From Curtobacterium sp. MCJR17_020 (GTDB lineage: Bacteria; Actinomycetota; Actinomycetes; Actinomycetales; Microbacteriaceae), in the NCBI RefSeq assembly GCF_003234365.2, contig NZ_CP126260.1, forward strand, positions 3,720,001-3,784,000: a DNA stretch of 64,000 bases. The letters run 5' to 3'. Made by a program: the position numbers and the translations under genes. Under the pieces are notes generated by a model that saw nothing but the letters and a program-made list of their open reading frames with translations, did not search any database and was not told the DNA's origin. Positions 33,051 through 41,309 of this stretch are shown here, one piece after another (position 1 is the stretch's first letter; each line of letters starts with the position of its first letter).

Positions 33051-34736
33051 TCAGTCCTTCGCTTCGGAGTACGCCCCCACCACCGCGACCGACAGCGGGA
33101 ACGTCACCGGGAAGTCCTGGAACAACAGCCGACCGGCGTCGACCGCGGCTTCACGGATCTGCGTCGCCACCCACTCGGCGTGCTCCTCCGGCGCGTGCAC
33201 CACGATCTCGTCGTGCACGAAGAACACCAGGTGCGGGCCGTCCGTCACGGCCCCGGGGAACCGCGCGGTGAGCCGGGACCGCAACGACCCCATCCACGCG
33301 AGCGCCCACTCGGCCGCGGTCCCCTGCACCACGAAGTTCCGGGTGAACCGCCCCCAGCTCCGCGCCCGCGACTCGACGGCACGCTGCATCGCCGGGGTCC
33401 CTTCGACCGTGTAGGCCTGGTTCCGCGCCTCGAACCACGACGACTCCGGCACGGGCGACGTCCGTCCGAGCAACGTCGTGACGGGTTCGCCCCGCTCCCC
33501 CGCCCGTGCGGCGCGTTCGACCAGGTCGAGCGCCCGCGGGAACGCCCGCACCAGGCGTGGGACGAGCCGTCCACCCTCGCCCTGGGTGGCGCCGTACATC
33601 GCGCCGAGCATGGCCACCTTCGCCTGCTGCCGGGTCTCGACGGCGCCCGAGGCCACGACGCCGTCGTACAGGTCACGTCCGTCGCCCGCGGAGGCCATCG
33701 CTCGGTCACCGGCCATCGCGGCGAGCACGCGCGGCTCCAGCTGCGCAGCGTCGGCCACGACGAGCTTCCAGCCCGGGTCGGCGACGACCGCCCCGCGGAT
33801 GCCCTTCGGCAGCTGCATCGCTCCCCCGCCGTCGGCCGCCCAACGCCCGGTCACGACGCCGCCGACCACGTACTTCGGGTGGAACCGGCCGTCGCGCACC
33901 CAGTCGTCGAGCCACGTCCAACCGTTCGCCGTCAGGAGCCGCGCGAGTCGCTTGTACTCGAGCAGCGGTTCGATGACGGGGTGCTCGATCTCCTGCAGCT
34001 CCCACTTGCGGGTACTCGTCACCATGAGCCCCGCACGGCGCAGCGAGCGCAGGACGTCGGCCGGCGAATCCGGGTTGAGCGTCGGGTCGTCGAGGCGCTC
34101 GCGCACGACGGCGGCGATCTCCTCGAGCCGCCGCGGCCGCACGCCGTAGGGGACGCGCGGCCCGAGCGACTCCTCGAGCAGTCGCTCGTGCACGTCGGCA
34201 CGCCACGGCAGCCCGGCGTGCAGCATCTCCGCCGCGACGAGGGCTCCGGCGGACTCCGCCGTCGTCAGCAGGCGGAGGGCACCGGGCGACGTCGACCCCG
34301 CGACCGCCGCGAGCTGTGCCCGGAACTCGGCGACCGGGTCGACGTCGTCGTCCGGCACCGACGCGGTGAACAGGGCGTCGTCGAAGAGCTGGGCCTGCGT
34401 CGGCCGGACGACCCGGGCCTCCGCCACCGGAGCGTCGAGCGCGTCCGCCGGTGCCGCAGCGAGTGCGGAACCGCGCGCGGCCAGCGCTGCGCGCAGGATC
34501 CGCCGACACAACCGCAGGTCGACGCAGCGCCCCACGCGTCCACCGGCGGTGAGCACGGCCGGGTACCAGCGTGCGGTGTCGTCCCACACCCAGCGCACGC
34601 CCGGGGCGTCGTGCGCCGCGACGAAGGCCGGGAGGCCCGACTCGTCCACGCGCATCGGCTCGCCGTCAGCGGTCCCCGAGTCGGTCAGGGGCGTCGCGAG
34701 GACGCCGCCGTCGACGCGGCGGAGGACGAGGTGCAC
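33051..34736 (-). CDS. DNA polymerase I-like protein (family A polymerase with degenerate exonuclease domain)
   Basis: The 561-residue protein matches the actinobacterial family labelled bifunctional 3'-5' exonuclease/DNA polymerase. The C-terminal half carries family A motifs: motif A VVADAAQLEPRVLA (catalytic Asp kept, usual Tyr-Ser replaced by Ala-Ala), motif B RQQAKVAMLGAMYG (Arg, Lys and Tyr kept, usual Phe replaced by Leu) and motif C VFFVHDEIVVH (Asp-Glu kept). The N-terminal 170 residues stand where the 3'-5' exonuclease lies, but I see no DxE exonuclease motif. There is no 5' nuclease domain. It may act in repair. The GTG start has CATGAT 6 nt upstream. Confidence 0.87.
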   Translation of the reverse strand: MHLVLRRVDGGVLATPLTDSGTADGEPMRVDESGLPAFVAAHDAPGVRWVWDDTARWYPAVLTAGGRVGRCVDLRLCRRILRAALAARGSALAAAPADALDAPVAEARVVRPTQAQLFDDALFTASVPDDDVDPVAEFRAQLAAVAGSTSPGALRLLTTAESAGALVAAEMLHAGLPWRADVHERLLEESLGPRVPYGVRPRRLEEIAAVVRERLDDPTLNPDSPADVLRSLRRAGLMVTSTRKWELQEIEHPVIEPLLEYKRLARLLTANGWTWLDDWVRDGRFHPKYVVGGVVTGRWAADGGGAMQLPKGIRGAVVADPGWKLVVADAAQLEPRVLAAMAGDRAMASAGDGRDLYDGVVASGAVETRQQAKVAMLGAMYGATQGEGGRLVPRLVRAFPRALDLVERAARAGERGEPVTTLLGRTSPVPESSWFEARNQAYTVEGTPAMQRAVESRARSWGRFTRNFVVQGTAAEWALAWMGSLRSRLTARFPGAVTDGPHLVFFVHDEIVVHAPEEHAEWVATQIREAAVDAGRLLFQDFPVTFPLSVAVVGAYSEAKD

Positions 34737-34757
34737 GGAACGATCATGCCGTGCCCC

Positions 34758-34783
34758 ACCGTCACCGCCTGACGGGTGACGGT
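34758..34783. terminator. Hairpin terminator after the 68-residue acidic protein gene
   Basis: ACCGTCACC (34758-34766) and GGTGACGGT (34775-34783) pair perfectly around an 8-base loop, directly next to the stop codon at 34784-34786 on the minus strand. It separates that gene from the polymerase-like gene. Confidence 0.6.
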
Positions 34784-34990
34784 TCAGGCGCGCTTCGGAC
34801 CGCCGGGGCGCACGGCTGCGGTGTCGGCCACGTCGATGCGGACGTCGCCGTCCTCGGCGCGGGACACCTCGACCCGGGGGTCGGCGTCGTGCGCGTCGGA
34901 CCCGGACATGCGCCGGAAGGTGTCCTGGCGTCGTTCCTCGAACGTCATGTCCACGCCGTCGTCGAGGTGGTCGTGGTCGGGCTTCGTCAT
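34784..34990 (-). CDS. Small acidic hypothetical protein
   Basis: The 68-residue protein is hydrophilic and acidic (DHDHLDDGVDMTFEERRQDT, then FRRMSGSDAHDADP). No known family. It is supported as a real gene by TACCGT 7 nt before ATG 34990 and by a perfect hairpin right after its stop. Confidence 0.65.
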   Translation of the reverse strand: MTKPDHDHLDDGVDMTFEERRQDTFRRMSGSDAHDADPRVEVSRAEDGDVRIDVADTAAVRPGGPKRA

Positions 34991-35024
34991 GCGCTGCACG
35001 GTACGCGCTGCCTGCTGCGCGCGA

Positions 35025-35798
35025 TCAGACGACGGGTGCGGTGCCGGTCCGTTCGGTCCAGTGCGCGCCCGCCGCCCACCGGTCGAGTACCGCCCGGGGC
35101 AGGCGACCGGACGCGTTCGAGACGCGCGCGGTGGCCAGCGGCACACCGAACACGAACTTCGCCACGCTCTCGTCCCCCTCGGCGGCGTCGTGCGGGCCGG
35201 GTGGCGCGAGGCGGAACCGTCGCGCGAAGCGCACCAGGTTCGCGTCGTGACCGAGCACCGTGGCCAGGCCGGGATCGAGGATCCACGAGCGGCACTGCCA
35301 CCGGTCGGCGGCGAGCGCCGGTGCGAGGGCGCGCAGGACCTCCGGCGCGCGGGCGAAGGACCGGTCGCAGGCGTCCGGATCGAGCGGCCCGGTCTCCGGG
35401 ACGTGGACGCCCCAGGCCGGCCGGCCGTCGGGCAGGTGGTCGCCGAGTTCGTACTGGAGGCGCCCCACGGCCACCACGCGGCCGGTCGCCACCGCGACGA
35501 GCCAGTCCACCCCCGTGCCGCGCAGTCCGTACCGGTCGAGTTTGCGGTCGACGTCCGCCACGGACGCCTCGGCGAGGCTGCGCGGGAGCCCCCGCGCCTG
35601 CAGCGCGGCCGCGTTGCCGGGCACGGCCGCGCGGAGCGCTGCGACCAGCAGGGCGTCCCGCTGTGCGGGCTCCGCGTCGGCGACGGTGGCGGCCAGTGCG
35701 GCCGCCACCGTGGCGGAGTCGTCCGGCGACCCCACGGCGGCGGCGAGGACCGCGACGGACGCGGGACGGGCCTCCTGGCCGGGGGTGTCGGCGGTCAC
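35025..35798 (-). CDS. GNAT-like acyltransferase (NAT_N plus GNAT_C architecture), coupled to a sugar ABC permease
   Basis: The 257-residue protein has the two-part layout of the acyltransferase-domain family: a helical N-terminal half and a GNAT_C-type half with GLRGTGVDWLVAVATGRVVAVGRLQYE, WGVHVPETGPLDPDACDRSFARA, CRSWILDPGLATVL and NLVRFARRFRL. The GTG start overlaps the MalG-type permease stop by four bases, so it is made with the transporter. Members of this family are often found beside glycoside and carbohydrate uptake genes, but the acceptor is unknown. A role in acylating or deacylating the imported sugar, or in sensing it, is conceivable. It is the last gene of the amino-sugar import operon. 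Confidence 0.78.
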   Translation of the reverse strand: MTADTPGQEARPASVAVLAAAVGSPDDSATVAAALAATVADAEPAQRDALLVAALRAAVPGNAAALQARGLPRSLAEASVADVDRKLDRYGLRGTGVDWLVAVATGRVVAVGRLQYELGDHLPDGRPAWGVHVPETGPLDPDACDRSFARAPEVLRALAPALAADRWQCRSWILDPGLATVLGHDANLVRFARRFRLAPPGPHDAAEGDESVAKFVFGVPLATARVSNASGRLPRAVLDRWAAGAHWTERTGTAPVV

Positions 35799-36655
35799 TT
35801 CAGACCGGACGAGGCGAGCCCGTCCATCACCCGCCGCTGCAGGACGATGAACATGATGAGCACCGGCGCCATGGCCATCAGGCTCGCGGCCATGAGCACC
35901 GGGTAGTCGATCGTCCGGTCGCTCGACAGCGTCGCGAGGCCTGCGGCGAGGGGCATGTCCTCGGCGCGGGTCGAGACGACGAGCGGCCAGAGCAGCTCGT
36001 TCCACGACCACAGCACCGTCGTGATCGCGAGCACGCTGATCGAGGGACGCGCGAGCGGCAGCATGATCCGCCAGAACGTCTGGAACGGGTTCGCGCCGTC
36101 CATGCGCGCAGCCTCTTCGAGCTCGGGCGGCATGTTCAGGAACGCCGTCCGCATCAGGAAGGTGCCGAACGCGCTGAACAGGCCCGGCGCGACGATCCCC
36201 ATCAGGGTGTCGAGCCATCCGAGCCCCTGCACGATCTGGTACTGCGAGATCAGGTAGACCTGCGACGGCACGAGCAGGATCGACAGCACGATCGCGAGCA
36301 GGATCGCCCGGCCGCGGAACCGCATGCGGGCGAAGGCGTAGCCGGCGAGCGTGCAGAGCACGATCTGCGCGAGGGTGCGGATGATCGTGACGTACACGGA
36401 CGTGCCGAGCTGGCTGAGGAACGGCAGACGCTCGAACACCTGCGCGTAGTTCTGCCACTGCAGCTCCCCCGGCCAGAACGTCGGGGTGACGGACTGCACC
36501 TGGGCGTTCGTGGACAGCGACATGATGATCTGCCACACGAACGGGAACGCCATCGCGAAGCCGCCGACGCCGAGGACGACGTGGATCCACCAGTGGCTGC
36601 TGCCGCGACGACCGGGCCGGCGTGCTGCCCGTGGCGGTGTGACGGTTGCGGTCAT
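35795..36655 (-). CDS. Carbohydrate ABC transporter permease, MalG type
   Basis: The 286-residue inner-membrane permease has six helices and the EAA loop EEAARMDGANPFQTFWRIMLPLARP that docks the ATPase. The N-terminus is basic (PRAARRPGRRGSS). It partners with the MalF-type permease and binding protein upstream to import a sugar. The ATG at 36655 overlaps the preceding permease stop (ATGA). No ATPase gene is present; CUT1 transporters usually share a MsiK/MalK-type ATPase encoded elsewhere. Confidence 0.93.
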   Translation of the reverse strand: MTATVTPPRAARRPGRRGSSHWWIHVVLGVGGFAMAFPFVWQIIMSLSTNAQVQSVTPTFWPGELQWQNYAQVFERLPFLSQLGTSVYVTIIRTLAQIVLCTLAGYAFARMRFRGRAILLAIVLSILLVPSQVYLISQYQIVQGLGWLDTLMGIVAPGLFSAFGTFLMRTAFLNMPPELEEAARMDGANPFQTFWRIMLPLARPSISVLAITTVLWSWNELLWPLVVSTRAEDMPLAAGLATLSSDRTIDYPVLMAASLMAMAPVLIMFIVLQRRVMDGLASSGLK

Positions 36656-37629
36656 GCCTGCACCCACTTCCGTTGGACGCGGAACTGCACGAGCGTGACG
36701 ATGCCGATGAGCAGGAAGATCACCATCGCGATCGCGGCCGCGAAGCCCTTGTCGTTGTCGATGAACCCGGCGCTGTAGAAGTAGAAGACGAGCGACATCG
36801 TCTTCGGGATCACCGGGTTGGTGCTGCCGAGGATGGCGTAGAGCAGGTCGAACAGCTGGAAGCTCGAGATCGTCGTGACGATGACCACGAAGAAGATGCT
36901 CGGGCTGAGCAGCGGGACGGTGACGGAGCGGAACTGCCGCCAGCGGCTCGCGCCGTCGAGTTCGGCGGCCTCGTACAGCTCTGGTGGGATGTCCTTGAGG
37001 CCTGCGCCGAGGATGATCATCGAGAACCCGAGGGACGACCACAGGCCGACGAAGCTCACCGCGACGAGTGCGAACCCGGGCGTCGAGATCCAGTACGGAC
37101 CGTCGATGCCGAACAGTCCGATGAACCAGTTGACGATGCCGTAGTCGCCGTTGAACATGATGCGCCAGACGAGGGCGATCGCGGCCGGCATGGCGACGTA
37201 GGGCAGGAAGAAGAGGACCCGGTAGAACTGCGCGAACCGCAGGCCCGGGGTGTTCAGCAAGCTGGCGAGCCACACCGCGATCGGGATGCCGGCCAGCACG
37301 ATGACCGTGTAGACGATCGTGTTGAGCAGCGACTGGTACAGCTGCGGGTCACCGGCGAGCCGGACGTAGTTCGCGACGCCGCTGAACGTCGCACCGCCGA
37401 ACACGCCCCAGCTGGTGAAGGAGTACCAGAACGTCTGGATGATCGGCCAGATGTAGAACGTGCCGACGCCGATGAGCAGCGGCAGGACGAAGAGCCACGG
37501 CCACCAGCCGTCGGTCCGTCGGGGTGCGCGCTTGCCGCCGGCCGTCGGGCCGGGGGCGCCCCGCCCGGACGAACGCGTCGTCCGGGCGGGGGTGGAGGCG
37601 GCCTGCGGCCGCTCGGTGTTGATCGTCAT
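36652..37629 (-). CDS. Carbohydrate ABC transporter permease, MalF type
   Basis: The 325-residue permease has a long basic, Pro/Ser/Thr-rich N-terminus, then six helices starting at WPWLFVLPLLIGVGTFYIWP and the EAA loop YEAAELDGASRWRQFRSVTVPLLSP. It is the first transmembrane partner of the CUT1-type sugar importer. The ATG at 37629 follows the binding-protein stop by 11 bases. Substrate is inferred from the locus to be an amino sugar. Confidence 0.93.
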   Translation of the reverse strand: MTINTERPQAASTPARTTRSSGRGAPGPTAGGKRAPRRTDGWWPWLFVLPLLIGVGTFYIWPIIQTFWYSFTSWGVFGGATFSGVANYVRLAGDPQLYQSLLNTIVYTVIVLAGIPIAVWLASLLNTPGLRFAQFYRVLFFLPYVAMPAAIALVWRIMFNGDYGIVNWFIGLFGIDGPYWISTPGFALVAVSFVGLWSSLGFSMIILGAGLKDIPPELYEAAELDGASRWRQFRSVTVPLLSPSIFFVVIVTTISSFQLFDLLYAILGSTNPVIPKTMSLVFYFYSAGFIDNDKGFAAAIAMVIFLLIGIVTLVQFRVQRKWVQA

Positions 37630-37640
37630 CGGCTCGGGAC

Positions 37641-38966
37641 TCACTGTTCCTTGGCGAGGGCGGCGTCCATCTTCTGCGCGAGCTGCTTCGCGACGTCGTC
37701 GACCGGGGTCGAACCGTCGAAGGCGTTCGGCAGGAGGTTGGTCTCGAGGGTGTTCCACGCGGCGGTGTTCTTCGACACCGGCAGGGGCTTGGCGTAGTCG
37801 ACGGCGTCGAGGAAGACCTGCAGGTCGGCGTCCGGCATCGTCTTCGTGAAGGCGGACTGCGTGCCCTCGTAGGCGGGGATGACGGCGCCCATGTCGCCCT
37901 GCTGCTGCTGGGCGGTCTTGCCGGCGAGGTAGACCTGGAGCGCCTGCGCCGCGGCCTTGTTCTTGCTCGCCTCGGACACGACGTTCGAGACACCGTGGAT
38001 GACGGTCGCCTGCTCCTTGCCCTTCGGCAGGGGGTACACGACGATGTCCTTCTCCATCGCGGTGCCGGTCAGGGCCGAGCGGAACCAGCTGCCGCCCTGG
38101 TACATCGCGAGCTTGCCCGACGTGAACCACTGGTCGGCGGTGGTGTCGGTGAGCTGCTTGATCGACGGCGAAGCGCCCGAGTCGATCAGGTCCGTCCAGA
38201 ACTGCAGGCCCGCTTCCGAGGCCTTCGAGGCGTACTCGGACTTCGTGCCGTCCGCGTTCACGACCGATCCCCCGGCCTGGAAGATCGTGTCGTAGTAGGT
38301 CGTCTGGCCGTCCATCCCGCCGGCCGCGCCGTACGCGCCGTCGGCCTTGAGCTTCTCGCTGAGCTCGGCGCCGGTCTTCTGGAAGTCGTCCCAGGTCCAG
38401 TCCTTCGACGGCAGGTCCATGCCGGCCTTCTCGAACAGGGCCTTGTTGACCCAGACGCCGATGGTGTCGAAGTCCTTCGGCACGCCGTACTGGGTGTCGT
38501 CGTACGTGTACAGGTCGTTCAGCGCGCTCGAGTACTTCGCGGGGTCGATGTCGCCGGACTTGACCTCGCCGGTGATCGGCGCGAGCTTGCCGTTGGCCGC
38601 GTACAGCTGGAAGTTGGGGCCGTTCATCCAGAACAGGTCGGGAAGCGTGTTGCTCGAGCCCTGGGTCTGCAGCTTCGTCCAGTAGTTGGCGAACGGCGTG
38701 ACGTCGACGCTGACCTTGATGTCCGGGTACTCCTCGTTGAAGCCCTTGAGGTTGGCCTTGATCGCCTTGACCTGGTTCTCGTCCCAGACGGCGTACGTCA
38801 GGTTCGCCTTGGTGTCCTTCGCGGCGGCGGTGTAGTCGCCGCCGGAGCTCGACGCCCCGGAGGACGTGGAGCACCCGGCGAGGAGTGCGGCCGCGCCGAG
38901 GGCGGCGACGGCGCCGACGAGGATCCGGCGGACGCCGGTTCCTCGGGCGGGGATGTGTGCGGTCAT
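37641..38966 (-). CDS. Sugar ABC transporter substrate-binding lipoprotein
   Basis: The 441-residue protein has a lipoprotein signal peptide (basic start, hydrophobic core, LLAGC lipobox with Cys32) and a CUT1-type solute-binding fold: NEEYPDIKVSVDVTPFANYWTKL, DLFWMNGPNF, YGVPKDFDTIGVWVNKALFEKAG and FTSGKLAMYQGGSW. It is anchored outside the membrane and delivers sugar to the two permeases downstream. An AAAGGA ribosome site lies 8 nt before ATG 38966. The upstream oxidoreductase gene ends 23 bases away, in the same operon. Confidence 0.94.
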   Translation of the reverse strand: MTAHIPARGTGVRRILVGAVAALGAAALLAGCSTSSGASSSGGDYTAAAKDTKANLTYAVWDENQVKAIKANLKGFNEEYPDIKVSVDVTPFANYWTKLQTQGSSNTLPDLFWMNGPNFQLYAANGKLAPITGEVKSGDIDPAKYSSALNDLYTYDDTQYGVPKDFDTIGVWVNKALFEKAGMDLPSKDWTWDDFQKTGAELSEKLKADGAYGAAGGMDGQTTYYDTIFQAGGSVVNADGTKSEYASKASEAGLQFWTDLIDSGASPSIKQLTDTTADQWFTSGKLAMYQGGSWFRSALTGTAMEKDIVVYPLPKGKEQATVIHGVSNVVSEASKNKAAAQALQVYLAGKTAQQQQGDMGAVIPAYEGTQSAFTKTMPDADLQVFLDAVDYAKPLPVSKNTAAWNTLETNLLPNAFDGSTPVDDVAKQLAQKMDAALAKEQ

Positions 38967-38989
38967 CGGGAGGTCCTTTCGCACGGCCG

Positions 38990-40240
38990 TCAGGAACCGA
39001 CGGTCTGGGCGGGGTGGGTGGGGTGCGGAGCGGGTCGTGTGGAGGGTGTGGCGGGCCGGCTGAAGTGCGCGATCGTCCCGGCCGGCAGCGGCGGGACGTC
39101 GATGGGGACGGAACCGGTGCGCAGCGAACGGGTCGCCAGGGCACCGGCGGCGACCGCGGCGCGCGCCGCGATCGGGGACAGCTCCGTCGGTTCGCCGAGG
39201 GCGACGGACCGCAGGAACTCGGTCATGGTGATCAGGTCGGCGTCGGCGTGGCCGTCCTCGACGCCGTCGATCGGGTACTCGCGGTCCCCCGCGGTGTCCC
39301 AGCCACGACGGTGCGTCCAGACCTTCACGACGCCACCGCCGGTGTCGCCGATGTTCTCGAGGCGGCCCTCGGTGCCGATGACCGTGTAGTTCCGCCAGTA
39401 GTCCGGGGTGAAGTGGCACTGCTCGTAGCTGGCCTGCACGCCGTTGTCGAGCGTCATCATCACCATCGAGACGTCCTCGACGTCGACGACGGGGTTCAGC
39501 CCGGTCTGGGCGAGCGGCGGCCAGTTGTCGTGGGAGAACCAGTCCCCCATCAGCTCGCCGCTGCGGTCCCGTCGGTCGGTGACGTCGCCGTAGACCGACA
39601 GCGACCCCATGCCGACGACGCGGCTGGTGTCCCCGCCGCCGAGCGCGTGGATGACGTCCAGGTCGTGGCTGGCCTTCTGCAGGAGCAGGGAGTTGACGTT
39701 CGCACGGTCGGCGTGCCAGTCCTTGAAGTAGTAGTCCCCGCCGTTGCCGACGAAGTGGCGGCACCAGACGGCCTTGACCTCGCCGATCTCGCCGCGGTCG
39801 ACGATCTCGCGCATCAGGCGGACGACGGCCGCGTGGCGGAAGTTGTGGCCGACGTAGAGCGGGGTGCCCGTCTCGGCCGCGGTGTTGAGGACCGCGTCGG
39901 CGTCCTCGACCGTGATGGCGAGGGGCTTCTCGAGGTAGACGGCGATGCCCGCGCGGAGCAGGTCGATCGCGATCTCGGCGTGCGTCCGGTCCGGGGTGGT
40001 CACGATCGCGGCGTCGACCTGGCCCGTGAGGTCCCGGTGGTGCTCGACCACCAGCGCATCGGGGTACTCGGCCCGCCCGCGCTCGCGGCCCGCTGCGGTG
40101 ACGTCCGCCACGGCGACGACCTGCGCCCGCAGTGCCGGGTCCGCGGCGACCGCCTCGGCGACGTGCCGTGCGATGGCGGACCGCTGGCCCATCCCGATCA
40201 CCGCGACGCGGAGGATCCCGTTGTCAACGCCCATGCTCAT
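38990..40240 (-). CDS. Gfo/Idh/MocA-family oxidoreductase
   Basis: The 416-residue protein has an N-terminal Rossmann domain (LRVAVIGMGQRSAIARHVAEAV), the EKPLAITVEDADAVL motif with its key Lys-Pro, and the C-terminal alpha/beta domain with HNFRHAAVVRLMREIVDRGEIGEV. Members oxidise or epimerise sugars with NAD(P). The last 30 residues are Pro/Thr-rich and look disordered. It is the first gene of the import operon, so it probably processes the imported sugar. Start ATG 40240 has GGGAG 4 nt upstream; ATG 40234 is an alternative with better spacing. Confidence 0.88.
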   Translation of the reverse strand: MSMGVDNGILRVAVIGMGQRSAIARHVAEAVAADPALRAQVVAVADVTAAGRERGRAEYPDALVVEHHRDLTGQVDAAIVTTPDRTHAEIAIDLLRAGIAVYLEKPLAITVEDADAVLNTAAETGTPLYVGHNFRHAAVVRLMREIVDRGEIGEVKAVWCRHFVGNGGDYYFKDWHADRANVNSLLLQKASHDLDVIHALGGGDTSRVVGMGSLSVYGDVTDRRDRSGELMGDWFSHDNWPPLAQTGLNPVVDVEDVSMVMMTLDNGVQASYEQCHFTPDYWRNYTVIGTEGRLENIGDTGGGVVKVWTHRRGWDTAGDREYPIDGVEDGHADADLITMTEFLRSVALGEPTELSPIAARAAVAAGALATRSLRTGSVPIDVPPLPAGTIAHFSRPATPSTRPAPHPTHPAQTVGS

Positions 40241-40388
40241 CTCGCTCCCTTGCGTGATTGTGACGCCCATGATGCCGAATCGATCATGAATGCACAATAG
40301 GCGCTCACGGATCGCTCATGGGTCCACGGCGGGAGGGTTTTACACGATCGAAACGTCGCGCCCGGGATCCGGGCGCTCGTCCGTCGGC

Positions 40389-41177
40389 TCAGTCGGCGAC
40401 GACGAGCTCCACGCCGGCGCTGGCGAGGTCGGCTGCGAAGGCCGGCGGGACGGGCTGGTCGGTGACCAGGACGTCGATGCGGTCCAGCGGACAGATCCTG
40501 GCGAACGTCGACCGCTCGATCTTGGTCGAGTCGGCGACCACGATGACCCGTCGGCCGACCGAGGCGAAGTGCCGGCTGACCTCGGCCTCGCCCTCGTGCA
40601 TGGTCGTGGCGCCGTACTGCCCGGTGAGCCCGTCCACCCCGAGGACCACGAGGTCGAGTGCGAACTCGTCGAGGGTGTCGCGGACGAGCGGGCCGACGAG
40701 CTCGTACGACTGCCGCCGCGCCACACCGCCCGTGACCACGATCTTGACGTTGGCGCGGACGGACAGCTCGTACCCGACGTTGAGCGCGTTCGTCACGATG
40801 GTGATCCCGAACTCGCCGTCGGCACGGATGAACCGCTCGCTCTTGCCGAGTTCCCGCGCGACCTCGGTCGTGGTGGTCCCACCGTTCAGCCCGACGGTCT
40901 CGCCCGGCTGCACCAGTCGCGCGGCGGCGCGGGCGATGGCGGTCTTCGCCTCGGCCTGGCGCGCGATCTTGTACTGCAGGGGCAGCTCGTAGCCGGCTCC
41001 CAGTGCCGCGGCTCCCCCGTGCGTGCGCGTGACGAGCCGTTGATCAGCGAGCGTCGTGAGGTCGCGTCGGGCCGTGGCGGCCGAGATCCCCAGCAGCTCG
41101 CCGATCTCGGCGATCGACACGTTGCCGCGTTCGCTCACCAGTTCGAGCAGGGCGTTCAGCCGCTGTTGGGGGGTCAT
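40389..41177 (-). CDS. DeoR-family repressor of the amino-sugar locus
   Basis: The 262-residue regulator has a DeoR helix-turn-helix (TPQQRLNALLELVSERGNVSIAEIGELLGISAATARRDLTTLADQ) and the C-terminal sugar-phosphate sensor domain (GETVGLNGGTTTTEVAREL, VTNALNVGYEL, VVTGGVARRQSYELVGP, ADSTKIERSTFARI). Such repressors release DNA on binding a phosphorylated sugar, as AgaR does in galactosamine pathways. It lies between the import operon and the divergent catabolic operon. I chose ATG 41177 because TAGGAT lies 7 nt upstream; ATG 41186 would overlap that box. GATCGCTC occurs in both promoter regions (40310-40317 and 41249-41256), a possible operator core. Confidence 0.88.
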   Translation of the reverse strand: MTPQQRLNALLELVSERGNVSIAEIGELLGISAATARRDLTTLADQRLVTRTHGGAAALGAGYELPLQYKIARQAEAKTAIARAAARLVQPGETVGLNGGTTTTEVARELGKSERFIRADGEFGITIVTNALNVGYELSVRANVKIVVTGGVARRQSYELVGPLVRDTLDEFALDLVVLGVDGLTGQYGATTMHEGEAEVSRHFASVGRRVIVVADSTKIERSTFARICPLDRIDVLVTDQPVPPAFAADLASAGVELVVAD

Positions 41178-41248
41178 GACGGCCATCCTACGGTGCCATC
41201 GCGACTGCTCGGTGATCGGAATTGACGCTTTGGTCTTCCATCGCGCAC

Positions 41249-41264
41249 GATCGCTCGCTACGCT
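41249..41264 (+). promoter_or_regulatory. Candidate promoter/operator of the catabolic operon
   Basis: TACGCT (41259-41264) is a possible -10 box with a weak -35 (41236-41241) 17 bases upstream. GATCGCTC (41249-41256), preceded by GCGCAC, falls between them and resembles GCTCACGGATCGCTC (40303-40317) upstream of the import operon. Confidence 0.3.
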
Positions 41265-41309
41265 TCCTGATCATCGATCACCCGGATCGAACCGGACCGG
41301 AAGGCTCCC

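Noticed and set aside
34571..36778. 735-residue Arg-rich open frame on the plus strand
   Set aside because: Covers the ends of several real minus-strand genes; composition is that of out-of-frame translation.
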